Shown here: one piece after another, positions 32,605 through 43,763 of the stretch
How positions within the stretch are numbered: position 1 is the stretch's first letter
Layout: each line of letters starts with the position of its first letter
Source: Actinernus sp. WN-2022
Lineage: Eukaryota; Cnidaria; Anthozoa; Actiniaria; Actinernidae
Reading direction: 5' to 3'
Assembly: GCA_030867875.1 (NCBI GenBank)
Contig: JAOWCC010000019.1
Location: 37,119,976 to 37,183,975 of the forward strand
DNA: 64,000 nucleotides
Notes under the pieces: model-generated
What the model was told of the DNA's origin: nothing
The model's database searches: none
What the model saw: the letters and a program-made list of their open reading frames with translations, nothing else
Program-made: the position numbers and the translations under genes

Positions 32605-35600
32605 GTAAGTTAATTAATAAATCAAAATAATTAACTTTTTTGTTCCTATATTTTTGTGTTTTAGAAAAGTTTAAATTCCGTTTAGCAATTACGGTAATGC
32701 AGAATATACAATCTGAACTGTAAAATGTTGTACTCATTAAAGAAGTAAAATGACATGTAAGTTTGGTATTTAATAATTATGTTGTACCTGATGTACTAAA
32801 CTTGATAATCAGTTGCATTGAGTCCAGTCATTTATGACAATCCCTAAAAATATTTCATATATAATTATATATATATACTAGCAGGGACCCGTGGGAATTC
32901 ACATGAAATCAACAAATATGATAAATTATAGTAACATAGTCTAGCCGGCTGTCTGACTCCTGGCACAATGTTTTTAGCGTGTTGATATTTTCAAAGTTGT
33001 ATTTTGATTTTTTTTAAAGGGAATAATATCTTACGGATCTCAGTTAATTTCTTAAACCGATGAGCACAATTATTGTCGAAAAAGTGCCAAAACTGACGGT
33101 CACACGCAGCTCGAGACATTAATTCGTGTGAGGAAAACAAATCTGGTCGCCGAAACAGTTGGTTTTATATCTAAGAACACAGGAAACTGGATACAGAAAA
33201 CAGACATGGACAAAATATCTTACTATTAGACACATGATAGAGTTGTAAGATAAAAAAAAATTATAACAGCCTTTTCCACGGATAACATTTCTAACTGTGT
33301 TTGAATACCTGGTGTTAGCTCGTTCGGTCGTTTGACTTCGGCCGCTTCGCCTGGCCTAAAACATTCCCGTAAACTCGATGGCTTGCTCGCCCAGGTTTTC
33401 CCTAAAACAGATTCCCGTAAGCTTGAAGGCTTACTTGCCCAACTAAGTGTAGAACTTGAGAAAACTCATTTATTTTTAACATTATTTCCTCAAATGCAAC
33501 CAACACCAAGACAGAGAGCAAATTTTCGCATGATTCGACGTCTTCGTTGGGATACCTGTGGCCGTCACTTTTTGGCGCCATTTTCGGGCACGCGTGCGCG
33601 CGTCCTCCATATTAGGATATCGATCCGGCGAGGGAGCCTGGGAAAGAGCGTTACACACACACTGACACACACACACACACACTTAGCGTATTATTATATA
33701 AGATTTGTTACAACTACAGCATTTTGTGAGTGGACGTAATTGACACAATTAATTGAATCTTTTATTTTTTTCAGCAGTGCATGTGATAAAGAAAATAGAC
33801 CTTTTGAGAAACGTCTACCTGCTAAATGGTAAGAATTAGACAGTGAAAATATATACGGCATTGTATATTTCAATCTGTAACAGTATAATTTTATCTAGCT
33901 ATACTGCGAGTATGCATGTACATACTAATTAAGGGGCCAAGGGAAAATATTGCAGTGCAAGGGTGGCCAAGTGGTGTGAGCACTCGGCATATCGCCTCTC
34001 ACCTCTCTGGCCCAAGGTTCAATTCTCAAACCCAGTGTCGTACAGTACCCGGTACATGTATGTATGTATGTGAGTTGAGTTTGTGATATCTTAATTATCC
34101 TTGCTTTAAGGATTTTTCTCCGGTTTTCCTTCCTCAAAAACTAACCTAAATTCCAATTTGATTGTGGAGTTCGTTGGAGTACTTATTATTTAAGGAATAA
34201 TCATAAGCCTCTGGCTGACTCGGTAATGGCTCCCTGTATCTTCAATGCAAAATAAACCATTATTTTGGCTTTTCCCCCCTCTATTAAATATGCACATGGT
34301 TAAAATATTCAGTGCAAACTCAGGTGCCATAAAGAATCAGTTATTCAAACTTGATTTAAAGAGTGTGACACTAAATAGTACAAAGTACTATAATAAACTT
34401 GTGGCCCGCGCGCCAGTCAACATATAAATACAGACAATACGATTAAAATACAAGATCAATAAACTAAAATGTCATTCACTAATTAATACACTAGTTTATT
34501 AATACATGAGGGAAGGACTGTAATAGCAGAGCTACTATGCAAGCCCGCATGAGTGGTCAGCACCTACAGATATGCATATAGGATGAGAGTAAAAAATGCC
34601 CAAACCCGACACGTGTAGTGCAGTACTGAGCGACGTGTCTGAAAAAGTTCTGCATGTGCGCGTGAAACCAGGTGGCCCTATATATGTATGTGCTTGCATG
34701 TGCAAACAAGCACCACCAATTCATACTTATTCATTTTTTGTTATAACATATATATGTGTTACTAAACTAGTGTGTAATATATCTATATGCTTGAACATTA
34801 TGTATACAGCCGATGGATACTATAATTATTAGTAGATTATTAGGTATTATTAAAGGAAGATTGTAGAGAGATGGTGTTGGTTATGATAATGGTGATTGTT
34901 ATCAATGATAATAGTGCAGCTATTTTCAATGCTGAAATCTGAAGTACAGTACCGATCAGAAATAGAATCGAACTGCGAAGCATGTATTTCTGAGTAACAG
35001 ACCCCTTCTTCGGGGATTAGGAAGTCTGTTAGGACCTAAATCCCAGAGGTGCTCTGACATGGTCGCGTGTTTCTTCCTCTGGCCTGGATCAAAACCTTGG
35101 CCAGTAACTAGTGATATATTTTCTTTTCTTTTTATTTAATTTTCCGTATGTTCTTTTTTCTTCTAAACCTTTTGCACGGATTCCCCTTGATTCTACCAGG
35201 TTATTTTGGTGTTTTTATTTGTGAGGTCATTACCTCAGTTCAGATAATTGGGAGCTCTGTTTTTGGCTTGCCTAATATATGTATTAAATGGGTATGTACG
35301 TTGTGGTTGATTGAAACGATTGCCAGTAACAGACATTTATATTTTAACTGTTATGTAATTTACCAAGTGTGTCAGGTTACAAATAAAAGTTGTAGTTGTA
35401 GCTGGTACAAATATATTTGAACCGGTACAAATATATTTGAACCAGTACAAATTTTTGGAACCAGTACCATTTTTTTTAAACCAGTACAATTATTTTGAAC
35501 TGGTTGATTTTTTCTAAAAAGGGATTTAAATTTGTATTGGGATTCATAATTTTGGGAGGGGGGGTTAAAAAGAAAAAAATCCACCTACCCCTCCTCTACA

Positions 35601-36068
35601 AAATTATTTTTGTCAACCCACCTCTCCCCTCTACTTTCTACCCTCCCTTCCCCAGTCCCATCATCCCTTTTTTCCTTGTTCCCCCTAACACACAGAAGGG
35701 TAAACAAAACAAAATTCGAAAATCCAAAAACATAGACACATTGCTGTCATTTAACCATTTATAATAGGTTTCTTGGTATTTCTAATTCATTACCTTTGAA
35801 ATCCTCAAATTATATATTTTTGAATTTCAAACTAATAGAAAACCCAGCTTCGATTGGTTAAGAGGAAGAACAGTGTTTGAATGTTGGTAATTTGGCAATA
35901 AATTAGAAATGAGGAAGATATAGGCATGTACTTAAAATCACATGACCGATGACGTCCTCGTTACGTCATCAGCACTAAGTGATTGATAGGGACCCACTAA
36001 CATGTCTGTCCAGGTTTGGAGTATCTGGCATTAGGAAGGCACCGGTCAATACATCTTCTCCAGCATGA
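32510..36068 (+). CDS. Unrecognised small gene, three exons, 67-residue product
   Basis: Three short exons keep frame: 32510-32604 (donor GTAAGT), 33775-33828 (acceptor TTTTTTTCAG, donor GTAAGA) and 36014-36068 (acceptor TGTCCAG, stop TGA). Together they make 204 nt. An acceptor-like CAAAATTCAG ends 10 bases before the ATG, which suggests a 5'-UTR exon upstream; AATAAA follows at 36184. The product starts MDNMANQAGDSGIGTSL, has FSPPEDP (a possible proline-directed phosphosite), DKENRP (a KEN-type APC/C degron at residues 37-39), KRLPAKW and a basic C-terminal stretch. It has no membrane segment or signal. Composition and degron suggest a small, disordered, cell-cycle-regulated protein, but I do not recognise a family. 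The third exon is the least certain. Confidence 0.5.
32878..33710. repeat. Probable dispersed element in intron 1 of the small gene
   Basis: It starts TACTAGCAGGGACCCGTGGG and ends GCGTATTATTATATAAGATT, a border style seen in many short dispersed repeats. Inside are a twofold repeat (CGTAAACTCGATGGCTTGCT / CGTAAGCTTGAAGGCTTACT) and a CA microsatellite at 33652-33682. The 135-codon frame here is judged not to be a gene. Confidence 0.35.
33775..33828 (+). CDS. Small gene exon 2 (KEN motif)
   Basis: A strong polypyrimidine tract and CAG precede it, and G/GTAAGA follows. It is 54 bases long, phase 2 to phase 2, and encodes SACDKENRPFEKRLPAK. Confidence 0.6.
33945..34250 (+). mobile_element. tRNA-derived SINE
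   Basis: A-box-like TGGCCAAGTGG (33964-33974) and B-box-like GGTTCAATTCT (34016-34026) are spaced as in a tRNA promoter. They are followed by a non-tRNA body with TTTTTCTCCGGTTTTCCT and an A-rich end near 34250. It lies in the small gene's second intron. Confidence 0.6.
35402..35505. repeat. ~20-bp tandem repeat, five copies
   Basis: The unit resembles ACCGGTACAAATATATTTGA, and successive copies drift. Confidence 0.8.
36014..36068 (+). CDS. Small gene exon 3, terminal
   Basis: The acceptor TGTCCAG leads to one base completing a Trp codon, then FGVSGIRKAPVNTSSPA and TGA. The phase fits exon 2. The acceptor has a weak polypyrimidine tract. Confidence 0.45.
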
Positions 36069-36473
36069 CCAAAATTTTTCAATTCTTGGACGCGTACCAT
36101 AAACATCCGTCAATATATCTTCGGAAAATCAAACGTCAATCGGAAAGGCAACGGCGAGTTGTCGACCACACCAAAGAACGATGAATAAATTATCTCGCCC
36201 GATGTCAACACCATAAAATAATGAATAAATTACCTCGAACCCCCTAACCCCAATAACTGGTTATGCGTTTGTGCGCATCCACGAGTTAAAAAAGGTAATT
36301 TTTTGACCTTATACTTGCGCTTGCATCGAGCCAGTAGAGACGTCAAAGCGCGCACCGATCAAAAACGTATTGCTTGTCGATTAGGCTCGGTTTCCAGCCG
36401 TGGGGGTTTCGGTGAGCCCGTGATCCTCCCCACTCACGGCTGGGCGCGCGAGCTGAAACATTGTCGGTTTTTA

Positions 36474-36744
36474 GCCAATCACAAACTTGCCACTAAATTC
36501 CTATCGCTGAATGATTTGCATAATTTACATTGTAAACTTTTGAAAGCCGGACCAAAGCCAAAGGCTTTCGATTGCTGTTCCAAAATGCGTTCAAATTTGC
36601 TCTGGGAAAGTGGTTTCGAAGAACTCAAGGATTCACACAAAGAAGCAGTAAGAGAGTTAGTTTCGGGTGAAGACACTTTGTCAGTAAACGCACCGGCTCT
36701 GGAAAGTCACTTGGGAAGGTCGCGAAGCTCGTAAAATGTTGAGT
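36474..36744 (+). pseudogene. RecQ-like helicase fragment carried in the Mutator-like element
   Basis: The frame LLWESGFEELKDSHKEAVRELVSGEDTLSV has the layout of the RecQ-type Q-motif region (GF-x-x-LK-x-x-QxxA ... G-D-x-x-V-x-LPTGxGKS). The Walker A expected next is present one frame over: TGSGKS at 36692-36709. Thus a small deletion just before it shifted the frame. Sequence after GKS does not continue as a helicase. It looks like a captured and decayed gene piece. The family call is by motif order only. Confidence 0.45.
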
Positions 36745-36815
36745 CATTTCTAATTTAATTTACCTATGCAAGACCAGTTTGCCCGGCTATTCTCACTTCA
36801 AAGAAAATTAGTGCT

Positions 36816-36897
36816 GCCTTTATCGGAGAAGAAAAGCCTTTATCGGAGAAGAAAAGCTTTATCGGAGAAAGGAAAGCCTTTATCGGAGAAGAAAAGA
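36816..36897. repeat. 20-bp tandem repeat, four copies
   Basis: The unit is CCTTTATCGGAGAAGAAAAG with one- to two-base differences between copies. Confidence 0.85.
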
Positions 36898-37486
36898 CGG
36901 ACGACTCCATATTAAAAGAATTTATAGAAGAGAGGAAATCACATCTGACGGCAGGCCATGTTTACGCTTTTAACTCTGCGATCACAATTCACTTATCGCT
37001 GCATCAAACGAGTTTTACAATTCTTCAAGTCGTATGTACTAAGTTTGTACAAAATTGTCAATGTCTCCAATACATACTCTATACAAGTACTGAGCGGGAT
37101 ATACTCGACTCTAGCTCAGAATAGTCTGAACTTTATCCCCGTAAATTTCGGTCAGTGAGCCTGGTTTATCAATGATTTTAAATGGCGTTTGTTCTTGAGA
37201 ATTAATTTCACACTTTGAGTTTTAGTCCAATGTGTTTTGAAAGTTTACGCGGAATCTAACCTACGCTCATGAAAGGGTAAACAAGAAACACTCAAATAAA
37301 TGAATAATTTTGAATTTTAATCAGCTGACGTCACGGACACGGTGTGTCCCCAACGGCTGAAACCGAGCCTACTTGTCGATGTGATCACATGCATTATTTC
37401 AAACGTGTTTCGAACGGAGATTTTTACCTTATAAAAAGAGGTCGTGTATTATGACATCACAATAACGTCATTATGCCAGACTGATT

Positions 37487-38873
37487 AAGAGCGGACTGAC
37501 CACTAATATCGAGCGAAATCAGAATATCGCGGCAAAAGATTAAAAAAAAAAATTCTTCATATTTCGTTCAAAGATAGGCTTTGGTCAGTTAGTAAACGTG
37601 CTGGGATTTTTTTGTTCAAACATTTTTTTAACTTTGAGAAAAATTAAAAAAACGGGTTACGGCCGGCGTGAGTCCGAGACAGCCTGAAATAAGAGTGATT
37701 TTACCGGTCTCTCTAACCTTGCCCTGTACAAAACGCTAAAGGAGCTTCGCATTTTTCGAATTCGGATATTTGTTTAGAAAGTATTGATCAACTGTTTGAG
37801 TGCAATAATTAGATTATAGCTTTATTCTCAAGATCTGAGAGGCCACTTAAATACGCTGTAGTTTGCTAATTGAAAACTTTATTTCAGGGCACTTTTTTGA
37901 AAAATAAATTTTATATGTGGGTATAATTCAGAATCCATTGAAGCTTCGTTTTTGATACAAGTTAGCATTGATGTAAAACATATATGAGAATTAGTTTGGT
38001 TATCTTCTCAGTGCTTCACACGAGCGGGTGTGAATTTCGACGAAATGACAACATGAATTTGTCAACAGTCAAGTCTTACTCTTCGACACTAGTGCAAAAT
38101 ATCGAGCAGAAACCTATTGAACCAGCAGTTTTTAACAATAAACATAACTTAAAAGAGTTGAATGAACTTACCTTTTAAACCCATTGCTAGAAAATCGATT
38201 CTTACTAAGTTTTCTTCCTTCTAAGTTGCTCACTTCAATTGTTTGTAATCCAAGGTCACAATTACCAATTAACTGTTCGGCGGGTCAGCTTCCAGAAATG
38301 ATGGAATAATAACGATTCTTGCATTAATCGAATGGCTTTTGACCGCTTAATACAGGAAATGCATTAAAAACATACCTAGCTGCAAAATAAATCCACTGTT
38401 CGATTGCATTTCGTGTTTTTTTAGCAGCAGTTACAATTATGCATGTCACGCGCTCTTGTGTTTGCGTGTTCATGTCACGCGCTCTCGTTGGAGAGGGTGG
38501 GAGGGAGGGAAGGGAGAGAGATGAAATAAATGGGGGGGGGGGGGGGGGGGGGGGTTACAAACCCTAGTGGGAACAACATCACAGGGGAACATTATGAAAT
38601 TATTTATCCGGCTTATATCTCATTCCAACTTTCCCTNNNNNNNNNNNNNNNNNNNNNNNNNNNNNNNNNNNNNNNNNNNNNNNNNNNNNNNNNNNNNNNN
38701 NNNNNNNNNNNNNNNNNNNNNNNNNNNNNNNNNNNNAGCGCAAAATAAATAAGAAACAAAACAATTAACATCCAACATGTCCAAATGGGTTGTTTAATGT
38801 CCTCGTCCGGGATACCGTAGAGGCAAGCTTTTAATTTCCCCGCTCCACGGGTTGGGTGTAGTCATGTAATGTG
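37487..38873. repeat. Left arm of a large inverted repeat
   Basis: Starting ATTAAGAGCGGACTG, this arm is the complement of 41478-44440. It lacks both LINE insertions found there. A 100-N gap interrupts it. Without the two LINEs the right arm is about 1394 bases, against 1387 here. Confidence 0.9.
38637..38736. other. Assembly gap, 100 N
   Basis: The gap follows a poly-G run and sits in the left arm. The matching part of the right arm (41615-41715) is 101 bases. Confidence 0.98.
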
Positions 38874-39799
38874 AACGTGCGGCGAACGTACGGAAGTGAA
38901 CTGCGCTTTTCAAAGCATTGTAGGCGTATCGCCCTAGCTTCCTTAGGCATTGGCTGGCGCAGAGGCTCCCAGCCGTGTCGTGTTACTCAAGAAATATCCA
39001 AACACGAAAAGGCAAGAAAATGGCCAAAAGCAGAGCGCAGCACCAACAAAGAGGCGTCCAGAACGATCCTGACAGCTGACTGACATTTTTGTTCCTGTAG
39101 GTTCGGGTAAGTGTTTTCGTGTTAATCTCTGTACGGGCGGCAGCTCAGGTATTTTACGTGGCCGGTAAGGAGCCACGATCCACGTGGTCTAGTGACTAAC
39201 CCTAAATTAGCGAGCAATTGGGGTGCTAAGTCAGGGTTAGATTAGAAGAGGAATTACAGTGTTGTTTATTTAATGGTCCTGTGAACTAATCCAAACCCTA
39301 ACCCAACATATTAAAAAACCTAACCTTAGTCAGAAGAACACGTGGATCGTCGATCTATCGATCTAATTGATCTGCATAAAGAACTTTTCACGGTCAAAAG
39401 TGAAATCAACAACTTTTCGCTAATTAGCTAGCGGCGAAAGGCGTTGGGCTTAAAGTGCCGCTAACCCCAATGTTTTTTTAAATAACCCAAAACAGCTGTT
39501 GAATTTTGCAAAAATAGGCGAAAAGCAAGCCAGCTTTGTTCACAACCGAGTTATCGTGCACTAAATAAAAGCATCAGACTAGAAGTCTGCGAAGCGGTAT
39601 CAGAGGAGGGGACGGGGTCCCTCTTTTCTCCTCTTAGTCTTTACCAAACACCCCTCCCTTTACTCCTCTTTTAGGCTATTTACATGATTATGTTTGTCGT
39701 CAATGAAATCTGGAATCCTGCCAACGATACAAACTGCAACAAGTGCCAGACAGTAAATAAAGGCTTTTTGCCTAATTTGATGCCATTCGGCCAAGGCCC

Positions 39800-40052
39800 T
39801 AGCCTGCTTGCAGGCTGTGGTTGATTTGGGGCTATTGGTTGTTTGGGGTTCTTGTGGTGGGAGAGAGGAGGGGTAAGGGGGAGAAAGAGAAAGAGGAGGG
39901 GGAAAGTAGAGTCTGCGACAAGATCCTGTGTTTTTGAAATTCTGGTTCGTCCACAGGGTCTTGTCGCAGGCTCTCCTTTCTCTTTCTCCCCCTTCTCCCT
40001 CCTTTCTCCCACCACAGGGACTCCAAATCAACCAGAGCCTACAAGCAGGCTA
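39800..40052. mobile_element. 253-bp Mutator-like MITE
   Basis: The ends TAGCCTGCTTGCAGGCTGTG and, inverted, TAGCCTGCTTGTAGGCTCTG are flanked by CCAAGGCCC (39791-39799 and 40053-40061). Purine- and pyrimidine-rich inner arms pair across the loop. Confidence 0.8.
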
Positions 40053-40582
40053 CCAAGGCCCCAACTGCGCGCTCGTGAGACAACTTGTCTAACGTTTAAA
40101 AATAAAACAGATTAACAATAGCAACAACAATAACGACAACGATGACAATAATATCAGTGTGATTGATCAGTGGCAATGTTATAAGGTGGCTCTTCATGAA
40201 CATTCACGGATAGACCTACAATTTATCATCTTTATCCGAGAGGACAAAAAGGTCTAACCATTTGTGGTTTGAAATTTGATGTTTTGCGAAGACATTACCT
40301 TTTCTCATGATCGAATATGACTTTGTCGCTGCTAAGTTGGCGGAGTGTGTTAGTAAGTGCGCGGTGTGTCAGAGCAAGGATGGGAAGTCGAGGGTGTCAT
40401 CGCCCTTGCCATGATCATTTGCGCACACTTGCTAATACCGCTCAGCTGAAGTGTAGCTAACTGGCTAATGTGATATACTAAATTGTTATTTGTGTGGCAG
40501 TTAGACTCCCACCGGCTGTTGAAGCAAACTGAAGCAAATCTTCCGGTCTCAAAGAAAATGAAGAAACTATATAATAAAAATG

Positions 40583-40684
40583 TTATTAACCTCGTTTGCT
40601 CGGCGCGCTTCGCGCTTGGGCCATAAAAAGGGGAAAACCTCGGTCCATGACTTACGGTACGGACCGAGCAAACGAGGTTAATAA
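40583..40684. mobile_element. 102-bp MITE
   Basis: TTATTAACCTCGTTTGCTCG at the left and its complement at the right end flank a loop of about 60 bases. Confidence 0.75.
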
Positions 40685-42070
40685 GAGGTAAATATAGTTG
40701 TCAGCATTGTGTTCAAATAAAGTGATGGGTCTCTATAAAGGGCACAGCAACATTTACGTAACCCAGGTGCTTTCCTGAAGTTCGTGTATTTTATCTATCG
40801 TATTAATTCCAACTTGGCCACTCTTTTTCTGGTCAGTATAAAATGTATACGAAGACCGTCTGATTTAGATATTTCACAGTGCAACGACTTCCATCGGAGC
40901 CATCGAATTTGATTGGCTCGAATCTTTGAATTATTGCCTGGAGAGCTAACGAAGGCTGGATGTTTTATTGTAAACTCGTACTGTGCACAATTAGATGGTT
41001 ATAGTATCAGATACCTGTAAAAAACACAAATGTACAGGTTCCATCGGGAAAAGATGTCACAGTCAGATTAAAAAAATTGTATGCTCGTCTCAGATACTAT
41101 CTAAAGTCAGTTGTAAAGTCGATAATCAGAAAAAAGAGAAATATTTCATAAGGAGTAGAACAATAAACATGTTACATCTTATCGAGTTTTAATATTTCTT
41201 ATCGGTAATCTGACAATGAGTAACAGGAAAAATCCAAAATTGTCCAATCATTTCGTGAACAAGACATTTTGTGCCACCATACGCATGGTTTAAAGTCGGC
41301 ATTGTGAAAATTTGGGTATTTGGTAATTTTGGATATTTGGTGAAATCAGAATATTTCAGTGCAATCGGCTGTATCTATCTATAATCTATCTAACAAAAGC
41401 TTGTGTTCTCGCGAATGAACTAGTAAGAGGCTCTTTTCACGGCTCTTTATTCGCACTGCTAGTTTTCACGTTATGCGCACATTACATGACTACACCCAAC
41501 CCGTGGAGCGGGGAAATTAAAAGCTTGCCTCTACGGTATCCCGGACGAGGACATTAAACAACCCATTTGGACATGTTGGATGTTAATTGTTTTGTTTCTT
41601 ATTTATTTTGCGCTGTACCAAATTTGGTTATGAAATCTCAATGAATGGTTTACCATTCATATCAGAAGTACAGCCAGCCTTAACTGACTGTATAGAAAGC
41701 GTATACAATACCATTAGGGAAAGTTGGAATGAGATATAAGCCGGATAAATAATTTCATAATGTTCCCCTGTGATGTTGTTCCCACTAGGGTTTGTAACCC
41801 CCCCCCCCCCCCCCCCCCATTTATTTCATCTCTCTCCCTTCCCTCCTTCCCACCCTCTCCAACGAGAGCGCGTGACATGACCACGCAAACACAAGAGCGC
41901 GTGACATGCATAAAGTTGGATCCGCTCTTGTAACTGCTGCCTAAAAAAACACGAAATGCAATCGAAACAGTGGATTTATTTTGCAGCTTGGTATGTTTTT
42001 AATGCATTTCCTGTATTAAGCGGTCAAAAGCCATTCGATTAATGCAAGAATCGTTATTATTCCATCATTT

Positions 42071-42950
42071 TTGTCATCAAACGGCACAAGAAATTAATTG
42101 ATACCAATACCAAGATCAAACTATATAATGCTTATCTTCTTCCACAACTTAACTACTGTTCTGTGGTCTGGAATCATTGTGGTAAGCGGAATTCTACTAA
42201 ACTAGAAAAGCTTAATGAAAGGAGTTTACGCTTTGTTTTCAATGACTTTACTAGCACATATGATCACTTACTCCAACAGCTAAATCACCCTACCCTCCAT
42301 AACAGAAGAATTCATGACACTTTAACTTTAGTATATAAATCCATACATGGAATTGCTCCCAGCTATATCACAGACCTCATAACTAAACGTTCATTAACCT
42401 GTAATCTCCGTGGTCATCTTTCTGTTGATATACCAAGAGTACAAACTACCAAACATGGACTACATTCCTTTCATTATAATGGCAGCAAACTTTGGAACTC
42501 CTTAAGTGACTCTATCAGATCCTCTCCAAGTATAAAAACCTTTAAAACAGCTATTTCTAAAACTAACTTTACCAATGACTGTTGTTCCTTCTGTAGATCA
42601 GATTAATTATAATTATATATTACCTTTAATTTTATATTTATCACTACATCATGTATATAGCGTTATATACTAGACCTTTATTCAGCATACTATAGCTTCA
42701 TTTATTATTACTATGATTCCACACATTGTATATCTTATTTCTTTAGTAATCATTTCATTGAATTTACAACTTAAATTTATATTTTGTAGTTAATATATCC
42801 AAATGTATATATACAGGAGTAAATGTATCTCTATTTTATTTTATATTTATTTTAGTTATTTTATTGGATTTCGGAGATATTAGCATCTTGTAATTTGCTA
42901 CCTTAAATTCGAAGAAAATAAAGTTTATTGTATTGTATTGTATTGTATTT
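42071..42950 (+). mobile_element. 5'-truncated LINE inserted in the right arm (first)
   Basis: An open frame from 42073 to 42606 encodes the C-terminal LINE region (PQLNYCSVVWNHCGK, FVFNDFTSTYDHLL, LRGHLSVD, GSKLWNSLSDSI, ending FCRSD). It is followed by about 340 bases of 3' UTR and a (TTGTA)n tail ending at 42950. The left arm has the uninterrupted site (AAATGATGG read inversely), which fixes both borders. A duplication of three to four bases (ATTT) is possible. Confidence 0.9.
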
Positions 42951-43074
42951 CTGGAAGCTGACCCGCCGAACAGTTAATTGGTAATTGTGACCTTGGATTA
43001 CAACAATTGAAGTGGGCAACTTAGAAGGAAGAAAACTTAGTAAGAATCGATTTTCTAGCAATGGGTTTAAAAGG

Positions 43075-43763
43075 GTTTAACGCCTATGCTCTCAGAACAA
43101 TACTCAATATGCCCAAAAGTACGTCCTATGACGATCTATTAAAGTTAGCGTCAATTAATACACTAGAGCATCGCCGTTGTGTACAGGCACTTGTGCTAGT
43201 CTACAAATGTATTTATAATCTAGCACCTCTGTACATTACTGAGATGTTCTCATTACGTGTACTAGATAACTATAATCTTAGAGGTCACTTGAAGCTTAAA
43301 CTTACTACAATAACTTCATCTTACAGGCAGCACTCCTTTACCTATACAGCTTCTAAATTATGGAATAATCTACCAGATAGTGTCAGAAGAATAGAATCTC
43401 TACCAGTCTTTAAAAGTAAACTTCAAAGTATGCCCATTTCGTCTTCACTTAACTGCAATTGTCACATATGTAAATAGCATTATCCAATATCACATATACA
43501 TATATATATATATATATATTAAGTCTTAATTTAGAGTATTTATTGCTATTATCATTATATTAACTAAAACCTTATCTGTAGTATGATCATTATTAGTATT
43601 ATAGCATTGTAACTTATTCCACTCATGTATGTCTTTTTATGCTTTTACTGCAACCATCATTTGTATACAGTTTAATCTTGTAATATTGCACGCTCACGTT
43701 TAAAAGAGCCTCTGTGCTCAACCTGTGATACGTGGTTAAATAAATTACTACTACTACTACTAG
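43075..43763 (+). mobile_element. 5'-truncated LINE inserted in the right arm (second)
   Basis: The frame reads AYALRTILNMPKSTSYDDLL, LEHRRCVQALVLVYKCIYNL, YNLRGHLKL, ASKLWNNLPDSV and ends CNCHICK at 43477. An AT-rich 3' UTR with a TA microsatellite (43497-43520) and a (CTA)n tail follow. The empty site (TTTAAAAGG/GTAAGTTC) is intact in the left arm. Confidence 0.9.

Larger units (their letters stand above)
36382..37371. mobile_element. Mutator-like element with 9-bp target duplication
   Basis: The ends TAGGCTCGGTTTCCAGCCG and, inverted, TAGGCTCGGTTTCAGCCGTT are flanked by CTTGTCGAT on both sides (36373-36381 and 37372-37380). A 9-bp duplication points to the Mutator superfamily. No transposase is present; the 990-bp interior carries a helicase-like fragment and a tandem repeat. 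A second hairpin (CAGCCGTG...CACGGCTG) lies just inside the left end. Confidence 0.75.
38874..41477. other. Spacer of the large inverted repeat
   Basis: About 2.6 kb lie between the arms. It holds two MITEs (39800-40052 and 40583-40684) and no gene I can support. The short frame at 38871-39083 has no family resemblance. Confidence 0.5.

Noticed and set aside
33332..33739. 135-codon open frame
   Set aside because: It spans an internal twofold repeat, a CA microsatellite and a probable element end, and has no domain.
37984..38178. 64-codon frame mirrored at 43951-43760
   Set aside because: It is present in both arms of the inverted repeat but has no domain, and one of the LINEs inserted next to it. 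It may be arm sequence without coding role.
38530..38752. Frames running through the poly-G and the N gap
   Set aside because: They are artefacts of unknown bases.
39660..40115. Several 90-120-codon frames on both strands
   Set aside because: They arise from purine/pyrimidine-rich arms of the MITE at 39800-40052.
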